The notes: generated by a model not told the origin, from the sequence alone. DNA of 6,002 nucleotides from Microcella sp. (GCA_020216895.1 JAIWOM010000097.1:1-6002); one strand, 5' to 3'; counted from the stretch's first letter, positions 1 through 5,721 are shown. Program-made: numbers and translations.

Positions 1-54
1 CAGCGTGCGCAAGGCATGCAGCCGGGGGTCGGGGGGCTCGGGCCGGCGGCTCAT
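1..54 (-). CDS. start of an unidentified gene, cut by the left window edge
   Basis: An ATG at 54-52 on the minus strand opens a frame that stays open for all 18 codons to the window edge (it begins MSRRPEPPDPRLHALRTL). The ATG lies four bases after the TGA of the small helix-turn-helix gene, so the two could be translationally coupled. A GAGG at about 12 bases upstream is a weak ribosome site. The visible peptide is arginine- and proline-rich and shows no recognisable domain. It could equally be chance open frame in GC-rich DNA; the close spacing is the main support. Confidence 0.33.
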   Translation of the reverse strand, partial: MSRRPEPPDPRLHALRTL

Positions 55-58
55 CGGA

Positions 59-301
59 TCACGCCGCCTCGGCGCGGTCGCCGATCACGTCCCACAGCTC
101 GTCCTCGGGGATGCCCCGGAGCACGGCGTGTCGGAGCAGGGCGCGCCGGACGCGCGGGGTTGCGGCCCGGTGGCGGTTGAGCACCTGCGACCAGTGGGAG
201 CGGGACAGCCCGACTTCCTCGGCGAAGCCGGCCTGGCACAGGTGGCTCGCGTCGATCGCGGCGACGATGCGGTCCTTGCGGAGGTAGTATCTGGGGGTCA
301 C
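59..301 (-). CDS. small helix-turn-helix DNA-binding protein (XRE/Cro-like)
   Basis: This 80-residue protein starts on GTG at 301-299, with GAGG (307-310) five bases upstream. The middle, roughly residues 22-58, reads as a Cro/CI-type helix-turn-helix: a helix ending AEEVG, a turn, then LSRSHWSQVLN as recognition helix, followed by TPRVRRALL as the supporting helix. The last 20 residues form an acidic helix (GIPEDELWDVIGD). No enzymatic domain is present, so it is probably a small repressor or accessory DNA-binding protein. It lies downstream of abiEii on the same strand, separated by 108 bp that contain the dyad at 327-346. That dyad is 25 bp before its start codon, so autoregulation is plausible. 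The exact target is inference. Confidence 0.72.
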   Translation of the reverse strand: MTPRYYLRKDRIVAAIDASHLCQAGFAEEVGLSRSHWSQVLNRHRAATPRVRRALLRHAVLRGIPEDELWDVIGDRAEAA

Positions 302-325
302 GGCGGCCTCGCGGTGAGGTTCTGG

Positions 326-354
326 ATGCGTCCAGATGTGGACGCAAATAGACT
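326..354 (+). promoter_or_regulatory. operator/promoter-like site A (copy of the site at 1960-1988)
   Basis: A perfect 7-bp inverted repeat, TGCGTCC (327-333) and GGACGCA (340-346), has a 6-bp spacer. It is followed by AATAGACT. ATGCGT (326-331) and TAGACT (349-354) are 17 bp apart, which is the spacing of a sigma70 promoter reading rightward. The same arrangement, with the same repeat arms, spacer length and nearly identical right flank, occurs at 1960-1988. Here rightward transcription would run antisense into the end of abiEii. More likely the dyad acts as an operator for the minus-strand HTH gene starting at 301. The repeat is seen directly; the function is inferred. Confidence 0.6.
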
Positions 355-409
355 CACCCCGGAATCGAACCGGCGCAAGGCGCTTGGTGTTCGATCGGCG
401 TTGGCTCCG

Positions 410-1270
410 CTATCCGCCGCGTGCGCGCTCGAGGATCGGCCAGAGCCAGGACCGCAGCGCGGCGACGACCACGCCGAGCTCCAGGTCGGGCTCGCCGCCG
501 GCCTTGCGTAGGAAGGCTCGCCACTGGGTCTGCTTCACCGCGTCAGCCGCGAACGCGTCGGAGAGGCCCACGGGCAGAGCGGTCGGGATCGGTGTGCCGC
601 GCCGGGTGAAGGTCGCCGTCACCGCGTCGACCAGGGTGTCGTCGAAGGGGAAGCTCCGACGGAGCAGGTCGAGGTCGTAGAGGTCCTTCATGCGGCTGGT
701 GGTGATGCCGAGCACGACCAACGCCTCCAGCTTCTCGGCCACCACGGTCTCGGGCGCATAGGCGCGCAGGCGCGGAGCGGGCAGATCGAGCAGGCTCGCG
801 ACCTCGACGAGCGGCGGCGTGGGCACGGTGGCGTCGCCGAGGCCGATGTCTACCTGGACCCTGATCCGCGCGCCGGCCAGCTCCGCGGACACGACGACAC
901 GCACGCCGGCGAACGTGGCGTCCTCGCGGATGGGCGCGCCGGTGATGCCATCGGCGTCGAAGGCCATGCCGTCCTCGGGGCACGGCACTGCGGCGACCTC
1001 CCGGAACACCGTCACGAGGCGAGCCACGTCGGGGCTGCCACGTCCGAGCAGGTCGAGGTCCTTGGTCGCTCGGTGCGGCTTGCCCATCCACAGCGCGAAC
1101 AGCGTGGCGCCCTTGAGCACAAAGTCTCCCGCGTGATCGGACGCCGACAGTCGGTAGAGCAGGCGCTCGATGGCGTAGCGGACGAGCAGGCGCTGGAAGT
1201 CCTCGCCATCGCGGCGGGCGCGGTCCAGCAGCCGTGTCCGCACGGAGGTCGCGTGGTCCTTGCTGGTCAA
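410..1270 (-). CDS. abiEii: AbiEii-type nucleotidyltransferase toxin (type IV toxin-antitoxin)
   Basis: This 286-residue protein matches the AbiEii/COG2253 nucleotidyltransferase fold in length and motifs. Family motif I is seen as KGATLFALWMG followed by HRATKDLD (residues 53-73, metal-binding D71 and D73). Motif II is the aspartate in RVQVDIG (D141). Motif III is VVAEKLEALV (K180), and motif IV is SRMKDLYDLDLL (K195, D196, D199). All key residues are present, so the toxin should be active. AbiEii proteins bind nucleotide, and related MenT enzymes add nucleotides to tRNA 3' ends; the toxin halts growth and aborts phage infection. The start chosen is TTG at 1270-1268, because GGAGG (1278-1282) sits seven bases before it and the codon overlaps the abiEi stop as TTGA. 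Longer upstream frame is a shadow of abiEi. Confidence 0.9.
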   Translation of the reverse strand: MTSKDHATSVRTRLLDRARRDGEDFQRLLVRYAIERLLYRLSASDHAGDFVLKGATLFALWMGKPHRATKDLDLLGRGSPDVARLVTVFREVAAVPCPEDGMAFDADGITGAPIREDATFAGVRVVVSAELAGARIRVQVDIGLGDATVPTPPLVEVASLLDLPAPRLRAYAPETVVAEKLEALVVLGITTSRMKDLYDLDLLRRSFPFDDTLVDAVTATFTRRGTPIPTALPVGLSDAFAADAVKQTQWRAFLRKAGGEPDLELGVVVAALRSWLWPILERARGG

Positions 1271-1869
1271 GAGAGCGCCTCCAGGTAGGGCCGCAGCACG
1301 GTCTGCACCCGACACGCGCCGGCCATGTCCCACAGCGCGTCGCGTTTGCCGCGGTAGCGCGCGTCGTAGTCCCGCAGGGCGGCGATGGCGACGTCCACGC
1401 CGACCCGCGAGCGGTACTTGAAGCAGTCGGCGACGGTGCGAGCGGGGTCGGTGATCGCGACCGGGACCCCCTCGATGCGGTGACGGCTCACCCCGAGCTC
1501 CAGGAACCGAGGCACCGTCCGCGTCAGCTCCAGCCGCGGAGAGTCGAGCGTCGGAGTCCGGTGGCCCCGCGGGACGGCGATCCACACGGCCGCCGGCAGC
1601 TCATCGGTCAGCTCATGGAAGACCAGGGCGGAGAGCAGGTTGACGACGCAGGCGGGCACGCGGGAGGCGACCTGCGCGAGCGAGTGGTGCGGCGACACGT
1701 CGGCGTCCGCCCGCGTGTACAGCCCTCGGCCGACTCGCACGAGCACGCCCTGGTCCACGAGCCGGGCGAGCACCACGCGGGGGATGCCGAGCGGATCGAG
1801 GTCGCGCGCGCGGAGCACGCCGAGGCTGCGGGCGAGGGCCATGACCTGCTCTGGTTGGGTGGTGGGCAT
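1267..1869 (-). CDS. abiEi: AbiEi-type antitoxin and transcriptional repressor
   Basis: This is the antitoxin partner of abiEii (COG5340 family), 200 residues from the chosen start. The N-terminal half holds a winged helix-turn-helix: ALARSLGVLRARDL, then GIPRVVLARLVDQGVL and the wing RVGRGLYTRAD. The C-terminal domain has the family signatures LLSALVFHELT, VWIAVPRGHR and DPARTVADCFKYR with IGxDVA-like VGVDVAIAAL. AbiEi neutralises AbiEii without direct binding in the studied systems and represses its own operon by binding inverted repeats in the promoter. An in-frame ATG at 1917 would add 16 residues (MLRFIITPAQVEAFRI), but those codons have weak third-position GC and include TTA. The homologous family usually begins close to MPTT, so 1869 is preferred. 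Neither start has a strong ribosome site. The stop overlaps the toxin start. Confidence 0.88.
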   Translation of the reverse strand: MPTTQPEQVMALARSLGVLRARDLDPLGIPRVVLARLVDQGVLVRVGRGLYTRADADVSPHHSLAQVASRVPACVVNLLSALVFHELTDELPAAVWIAVPRGHRTPTLDSPRLELTRTVPRFLELGVSRHRIEGVPVAITDPARTVADCFKYRSRVGVDVAIAALRDYDARYRGKRDALWDMAGACRVQTVLRPYLEALS

Positions 1870-1959
1870 GATACGAAACGCTTCCACTTGGGCGGGAGTG
1901 ATGATGAATCGTAACATGAGCGCGCTGTCGTCACCGCCCCTCGATCTCAATGTTTCGTC

Positions 1960-1988
1960 TTGCGTCCGATTATGGACGCAAGTAGACT
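1960..1988 (+). promoter_or_regulatory. promoter of the XRE regulator-recombinase operon
   Basis: TTGCGT (1960-1965) and TAGACT (1983-1988) are separated by exactly 17 bp, a good sigma70-type promoter reading right. It would start transcription about 40 bases before the XRE start codon at 2034. The dyad at 1961-1980 fills the -35 and spacer, so a bound repressor would block RNA polymerase. On the opposite strand CATAAT lies inside the dyad and might serve abiEi, but I see no matching -35 for it. Confidence 0.6.
1961..1980. promoter_or_regulatory. operator dyad B between abiEi and the XRE-recombinase operon
   Basis: A perfect inverted repeat, TGCGTCC (1961-1967) with GGACGCA (1974-1980) and spacer GATTAT, sits in the divergent control region. 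With the flanking T and A it extends to an 8-bp arm, TTGCGTCC/GGACGCAA. The arms are identical to those at 327-346. Candidate binders are AbiEi, which is known to autoregulate through inverted repeats, the XRE protein encoded at 2034, or the small HTH protein at 301. Which one binds cannot be decided from sequence. Confidence 0.65.
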
Positions 1989-2033
1989 GCTTCCGAGACC
2001 GGCGCCGACGCCCGGCCCGGTCGAGGAGGCCCG

Positions 2034-2573
2034 ATGCCCACCCAGAAGACCCCCCGCGAGCGCCTCGACGACGCCGCGCTCCGCGCCGCGGTGGAGGGCC
2101 GCAGCGTCCTCGAGGTCGCCCACGCCGAGGACCTCGGCGAGCACCTCCGCGAGTGGCGCACCGCCAAGGGCCTGTCGCTGCGCGCCGCCGCCGCCGACCT
2201 CGGCATCCCGTACTCGATCCTCCAGAAGCTGGAGACGGGGGGCCGCGCCAAGACCCCCGACGTCGACTTCCTCGAGCGCGTCGCCCTCGTCTACAGCGTG
2301 CCCACGCCCGAGGTGTTCCGCGCCGCCGGCTACAGCCTTCGCGAGGTCCGCGACGTGCGCGACGCCGTCGACCAGGCCTTCCGCGAGCTGGTGCTCGACC
2401 CGCGCCTCTGTCCGACCGGGATGGACCCGCGGTGGCTCGACTCTTTCTCGACCAAGCAGAAGGGCCAGTGGCTCGAGTTCGCGCACAAGCTGTTCCGCTT
2501 CTACGAGGCCGAGGGCTACGACCCCGTCGATCGCGACGTCGTGCAGATGGTGAGCGCCGGGGAGAGGCCATGA
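2034..2573 (+). CDS. XRE-family transcriptional regulator preceding the serine recombinase
   Basis: This 179-residue protein has GAGGAGG (2023-2029) just upstream of its ATG. Residues 33-100 form an XRE/Cro-CI helix-turn-helix domain: EHLREWRTAKGLSLRAAAADLG, then the recognition segment IPYSILQKLETGG and FLERVALVYSVPTPEVFRAAGY, typical of phage and plasmid repressors. The C-terminal half (about 101-179) is helical with an aromatic patch (WLEFAHKLFRFYEAEGYDP) and no recognised domain. It is probably an oligomerisation or ligand region. The stop overlaps the recombinase start as ATGA, so the two are co-translated, which points to a role in controlling the recombinase or its directionality. Autoregulation through the dyad at 1961-1980 is likely but inferred. 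Confidence 0.85.
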   Translation: MPTQKTPRERLDDAALRAAVEGRSVLEVAHAEDLGEHLREWRTAKGLSLRAAAADLGIPYSILQKLETGGRAKTPDVDFLERVALVYSVPTPEVFRAAGYSLREVRDVRDAVDQAFRELVLDPRLCPTGMDPRWLDSFSTKQKGQWLEFAHKLFRFYEAEGYDPVDRDVVQMVSAGERP

Positions 2574-4267
2574 CCCGGCCGCTGCGCGCGGTGCTCTATG
2601 CCCGCTGCTCCTCGCTGAAGCAGGCCGACCGCGACCTCTCGGTGCCCGCCCAGCTCGACGCCTGCCGGTTGCACGCCCAGCGGCAGGGCTGGCTGGTCAC
2701 CGCCGAGTACCACGACGACGGGATCAGCGGCTTCGAGGACGAGCGACGCCCCGCCTTCCGCAGGATGCTCGCCGATATGGTCCAGCAACCGCGCCCCTTC
2801 GACGTGATCGTCGTGTGGGACTTCTCGCGCTTCTCGCGGAGCCTGGAGCACTCGCTCAAGGCGATGCAGGACCTGCGCGCCGCCGGCGTCTCGCTGGAGT
2901 CCACCAAAGAGCAGACCGACGACACCCCGGCGGGCTGGCTCATGGGCACGATCTTCCGCAGCTTCAACGAGTACCAGGTCCGCAAGCTCGCCGAGGACAC
3001 CCGCCGCGGGATGCGGAAGAACGCGGCGGAGGGCGGCTGGAACGGCGGCGCGGTGCCGGTCGGCTACCAGGTCGAGCGCCCCGCCTCGAGTCGCGGGCCT
3101 GGGAGGCTCGTCCCCGATCCGGCCTGGGCGCCGCTCGTGCAGCGGATCTTCTCGATGGCGCTCGCGGGGCAGGGAGCGGCGAGGATCGTCGGCGCGCTCA
3201 ACGACGAGGGCCTGCGCACGCCGCGCGGTCGGCGTTGGAACAAGCAGACTGTGCTCTACCTGCTCCGCAACGAGGTCTACACCGGCGTCTACACCTGGGG
3301 CGCCCGCTCGTCGGCCAAGTTCGCCACCGACCCCGCCGCGCCGCTCCGCATCGAGGACGCCCACGAGCCGCTGGTGAGCTCTGAGGACTTCGCCCGCGTC
3401 GGCGCGATCATCGCCCAGCGCCGCCCGACCGTGACCCACCCGCGCGCGACGAACAGCGACTACCTGCTGTCGGGCCTGCTGGTCTGCGGCTGCTGCGGCG
3501 CGCCGTACATCGGCCACGGCGCGAGGAACAACGCCTACCAGTACTACTCCTGTCAGACCAAGCAGAAGCAGGGGGCCAAGGCCTGCCCGTCCGCGCGCAA
3601 CTTCGAGCAGGGCAAGGTCGAGGCGGTCGTCCTCGACGCGCTCCGAGACGGCGCGCTCCACCCCGGCGTGTTCGGCGACCTGGTCCACGAGGTCCAGGCC
3701 TCGCTGCGGTCCAAGCAGGCCGACGCGGAGGGGGAGCGCGCGGTGCTGCACGGCCAGCTCGCCGAGTTGAACCGGCGGCTCGACAACCTCTACACGGCGG
3801 TCGAGAGCGGGAGCATCCCTGCGGCCCGGCTCGCCCCGCGCATCGAGGAGGTGAGCCGCGAGAAGGAGGCGCTCGACGGAAAGATCGCGGCGCTGCCCGA
3901 GGCCGGGAACGAGCCGCTACTGCTCATCGACGACGCGGACATCGCGGGCTGGGTGGCCGATCTACGGGCGGTGGTCGAGCGCGGCACGGTCGACGAGCGA
4001 CGGGGGCTGCTGCGGGCCTGGGTCCAGCGCATCACCGCCGACGGCGACGACCTGACCATCGAGTACACCTTCCCGCTGGTGAGCGTGGCCGGCTCGGCGG
4101 GCGGCGCCGAGGGCGAGCCGGAGCCCGGGAGCGGCTCGACGACGCGCGCGGTGAACAGCCGGCGGCGGCGGAAGGCCGGCGAGGCAGGACCAGAAATGCG
4201 GAAGGGAGAGACCGCGTCGCCGCGATTTCTCCCTACCGTAGGTAATGGCTCCCGTTGCTGGAGGTAG
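2570..4267 (+). CDS. large serine recombinase (site-specific integrase)
   Basis: This 565-residue enzyme cuts and rejoins DNA at attachment sites to integrate or excise a mobile element. The N-terminal catalytic domain (about 5-155) has YARCSSLKQ with nucleophile Ser14 and Gln18. It also has HDDGISG (48-54), the AFRRML segment and VVWDFSRFSRS with the conserved arginines. The recombinase domain (about 160-290) includes GYQVER, ARIVGALNDEGLRTPRG and LLRNEVYTGVYTWG. A zinc ribbon follows with C306, C309, C328 and C339, then a predicted coiled coil (about 375-445), which in this family steers directionality. The family usually spans about 450-600 residues, so it appears intact. GGGGAG (2559-2564) precedes the ATG by five bases. 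The last 40 residues are basic and low-complexity (SRRRRKAGEAG) and coincide with a compositional break, so the tail may be read-through into a former attachment site. Confidence 0.93.
   Translation: MTRPLRAVLYARCSSLKQADRDLSVPAQLDACRLHAQRQGWLVTAEYHDDGISGFEDERRPAFRRMLADMVQQPRPFDVIVVWDFSRFSRSLEHSLKAMQDLRAAGVSLESTKEQTDDTPAGWLMGTIFRSFNEYQVRKLAEDTRRGMRKNAAEGGWNGGAVPVGYQVERPASSRGPGRLVPDPAWAPLVQRIFSMALAGQGAARIVGALNDEGLRTPRGRRWNKQTVLYLLRNEVYTGVYTWGARSSAKFATDPAAPLRIEDAHEPLVSSEDFARVGAIIAQRRPTVTHPRATNSDYLLSGLLVCGCCGAPYIGHGARNNAYQYYSCQTKQKQGAKACPSARNFEQGKVEAVVLDALRDGALHPGVFGDLVHEVQASLRSKQADAEGERAVLHGQLAELNRRLDNLYTAVESGSIPAARLAPRIEEVSREKEALDGKIAALPEAGNEPLLLIDDADIAGWVADLRAVVERGTVDERRGLLRAWVQRITADGDDLTIEYTFPLVSVAGSAGGAEGEPEPGSGSTTRAVNSRRRRKAGEAGPEMRKGETASPRFLPTVGNGSRCWR
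4204..4233. repeat. symmetric 30-bp dyad at the 3' end of the recombinase gene
   Basis: GGGAGA (4204-4209) pairs with TCTCCC (4228-4233), and inside, CGCG (4213-4216) pairs with CGCG (4221-4224). Equal 3-base internal loops (GAC and ATT) lie between, with a TCGC centre. It sits in the last codons of the recombinase gene. A quasi-palindrome of this size next to a serine integrase gene could be half of an attachment site; a transcript hairpin is the alternative. Function is inferred. Confidence 0.4.
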
Positions 4268-4378
4268 CTCGAACTATCTGCCTAGCGCCGGGAGGGGAGG
4301 CGAGGGCTCGTCTTGCCGCGTTGCCCGTGCTGGGCAGTCCCGGCACGACGGGGGATACAGTGGTTGCACGGTAGGGAG
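4229..4378. repeat. 11-bp inverted repeat bracketing the convergent intergenic region
   Basis: CTCCCTACCGT (4229-4239) is repeated exactly in reverse complement as ACGGTAGGGAG (4368-4378). One copy is at the end of the recombinase gene and the other 11 bp beyond the stop of the protease gene. Each copy carries its own small palindrome: CCTAC-C-GTAGG at 4232-4242 and GTAGCTAC at 4378-4385. Nothing further matches outside the 11 bp. It may be a recombination-site arm pair, a module boundary, or the base of a long hairpin between two convergent genes. Confidence 0.45.
4326..4347. terminator. possible bidirectional terminator hairpin
   Basis: CGTGCTGGG (4326-4334) pairs with CCCGGCACG (4339-4347) over nine pairs, one of them T-G, around a CAGT loop. 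It lies midway between the convergent recombinase and protease genes, where a shared terminator would be expected. There is no T-tract on either side, so it would be a GC-rich hairpin without the classic tail. The rest of the 122-bp gap shows no frame or other signal. Confidence 0.45.
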
Positions 4379-4389
4379 TAGCTACCCAA

Positions 4390-5364
4390 CTAGGGCGGGC
4401 CACCCGGCGGCTGTGGCGTCGCCAACGGCTGTTGGAGAAACACCATCTGCTGCTGACGCTTGACGAACGCGCGACCGAGATGGTTCTCGATGATCTTCAC
4501 CGCGCCAGTTGCATTGAAGGTGTGCGTAGTCGCGTGGAACACTGACAGCACTTCGTCCTGAAGGTACTGATCTGCTTCGAGGTCATCCACCACGAGACCG
4601 AGCTTCCGGCAGCGTTCGCGACAAAGGAAGCGGGAGTGGCTCAAGTGGGCGCCATGATGGGCCAGCTTCTTGGCGATGCGGGTTGCCGTCTTCCGCGCAT
4701 CGGCGCTGCCATCGAACATGTAGGCTCGAAGCCAGTCAGCAACCAGCTTCTCAGAGAGCTTCATGGCGATTTGGCACTGGACCAACAACGCGGGTCCATA
4801 TTGGCGCAGAACGGGCAACCACGAGGGGAGCAGTGAAGCATCCTTGCACTGCTCCTGCGCCATCTTGAACTGCTCCAGGATGGCATAGGCCGGAATGGAG
4901 GCTGGTCCAAGTTCAGTGCGCATGATGAACTGCGGATCGATGGGGCCGAGGGAAGAGTGCTTGCCCATCACGATGCGATTCGACGAGCAGGCGAGCATCG
5001 TGGCAGCAGACATCGCAGCGTGCGGCACGATGACCCGGATATCGTTGAACTTGGACCTCATGTAGTCAACGAGTGCTTCAGCGGCCTCCGGTTGACCGCC
5101 CGGTGAGTGAATCACCAAGTCAAGCCCGTCTGCGGGGAGGCCGCGGACGACTTCCATGAATCCCTGCACATCCTCGGGCGTGATGGAGATGAGCTGGGGG
5201 TCGGCGCTCCCGCCCGTCCAGTTGGTGGCGTACAGGATGACGCTTCGGCCAGTATGCTTGGCCAGCGCCGCCAGGTGCTCTCGTCGAACGGTGTCAAACA
5301 CACCTACACCATGCTGAGCCTTGCGCTGGTTCAGCTCAGCAAGCAGTTCACCCCATGAAGCCAT
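4390..5364 (-). CDS. Clp-fold serine protease of the SDH/SppA-like family
   Basis: This 324-residue protein looks like the serine dehydrogenase proteinase (SDH_sah) branch of Clp-fold peptidases. Visible landmarks are a first strand-helix unit around SVILYATNW (41-49), DLVIHSPGGQPEAAEALVDYMR (82-103) forming the oxyanion region, PHAAMSAATMLACSSNRIVMG (114-134) with Ser119 as likely nucleophile, and the family signature SLGPIDPQ (138-145). A C-terminal His-rich helix (AHHGAHLSHSRF) leads to RCRKLGLVVDDL and a proline-rich tail. No signal peptide or membrane segment is seen, so it should be cytoplasmic, unlike SppA. GAGGG (5372-5376) lies seven bases before the ATG. Its GC content (53-57% in sampled lines) is well below its neighbours, suggesting separate acquisition. 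It follows the 75-residue gene by 49 bp, probably in one transcript. Substrate is unknown. Confidence 0.85.
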   Translation of the reverse strand: MASWGELLAELNQRKAQHGVGVFDTVRREHLAALAKHTGRSVILYATNWTGGSADPQLISITPEDVQGFMEVVRGLPADGLDLVIHSPGGQPEAAEALVDYMRSKFNDIRVIVPHAAMSAATMLACSSNRIVMGKHSSLGPIDPQFIMRTELGPASIPAYAILEQFKMAQEQCKDASLLPSWLPVLRQYGPALLVQCQIAMKLSEKLVADWLRAYMFDGSADARKTATRIAKKLAHHGAHLSHSRFLCRERCRKLGLVVDDLEADQYLQDEVLSVFHATTHTFNATGAVKIIENHLGRAFVKRQQQMVFLQQPLATPQPPGGPP

Positions 5365-5413
5365 GTGGCTGCCCTCACGTTCGAGTTGCCGCGGTTCGCC
5401 CGCGCGCAGGATC

Positions 5414-5641
5414 TCAGCCGGTACACACGTCCGTCATGGCGTAGCACGGGGGCTGGCGCATCGCCTCCAAGTACGCTGCGGTCCGGTCCGAGGCCGCCTC
5501 GTACTCGCCGTAGAGCCGGAGGAGGTCAGCGACACCGGGATGCTGGACACGTAGATCTTCCGCCAGCCGCTCGTAGGCGGCCTTCACGCTGGCTTCCGAG
5601 GCGGGGTTTGCACTTGCGCGGTCTCGTGGCTGCCTGGGCAT
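5414..5641 (-). CDS. 75-residue protein of unknown function, upstream partner of the protease
   Basis: I do not recognise this protein. The ATG at 5641-5639 has a perfect AGGAGG (5650-5655) eight bases upstream. An upstream in-frame ATG at 5704 would lie inside the promoter at 5694-5721, so it is rejected. The protein starts with a basic, small-residue stretch (MPRQPRDRASANPASEAS). It is then mainly helical and charged (AAYERLAEDLRVQHPGVADLLRLYGEYEAASDRTAAYLEAM, residues 21-61), ending in a Cys-containing tail (PPCYAMTDVCTG). It has no signal peptide or membrane segment. It is followed by the protease gene on the same strand and probably shares its promoter. It could be an adaptor, substrate or inhibitor of the protease; that is inference from adjacency only. 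Confidence 0.68.
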   Translation of the reverse strand: MPRQPRDRASANPASEASVKAAYERLAEDLRVQHPGVADLLRLYGEYEAASDRTAAYLEAMRQPPCYAMTDVCTG

Positions 5642-5686
5642 GACGGGCACCTCCTGCTGAAAGGTATCGGCTGATCGGCGTGAAGT

Positions 5687-5700
5687 CGATAGGATTATCG
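5687..5700. promoter_or_regulatory. palindrome over the -10 and start of the protease-operon promoter
   Basis: CGATA (5687-5691) and TATCG (5696-5700) form a perfect 5-bp inverted repeat around GGAT. It covers the -10 hexamer and the expected start of transcription. A repressor bound here would block the promoter. It could also be chance, because the arms are short. Confidence 0.4.
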
Positions 5701-5721
5701 TCAAGGATGCGGCGGGGTCAA
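5694..5721 (-). promoter_or_regulatory. promoter of the 75-residue protein-protease operon
   Basis: On the minus strand TTGACC (5721-5716) and GATAAT (5699-5694) are 16 bp apart, close to the sigma70 consensus in both hexamers. Transcription would begin near 5687, leaving about 45 bases before the ATG at 5641. This is the best consensus promoter in the window and, like the operon it serves, is AT-richer than its surroundings. Confidence 0.65.

Noticed and set aside
345..425. A complete tRNA gene on the minus strand ending in the TTCGATT loop
   Set aside because: The T-arm is recognisable, but no acceptor-stem partner, anticodon stem or D-arm folds at the right distances, and the abiEii stop codon falls inside the required span.
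5..511. A 168-residue plus-strand open frame at the left edge
   Set aside because: It is antisense to the HTH gene and the end of abiEii, with no recognisable protein features or ribosome site.
1271..1585. An upstream extension of the AbiEii reading frame beyond the TTG start
   Set aside because: It overlaps abiEi in another frame, its translation is arginine/proline-rich shadow sequence, and a good ribosome site sits just before the TTG.
1870..1917. Sixteen extra N-terminal residues for AbiEi from the ATG at 1917
   Set aside because: Third-position GC is low compared with the gene body, and the family N-terminus fits MPTT at 1869. It remains possible, so it is noted in the gene entry.
1640..2569. 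An N-terminal extension of the recombinase frame by 310 residues
   Set aside because: The extension overlaps abiEi and the XRE gene in other frames and has shadow composition. The ATG at 2570 has a ribosome site and the catalytic domain begins directly after it.
2516..3751. A 411-residue minus-strand open frame inside the recombinase gene
   Set aside because: It is a GC-rich antisense shadow: no domain is recognisable, and the plus strand encodes clear catalytic and zinc motifs.
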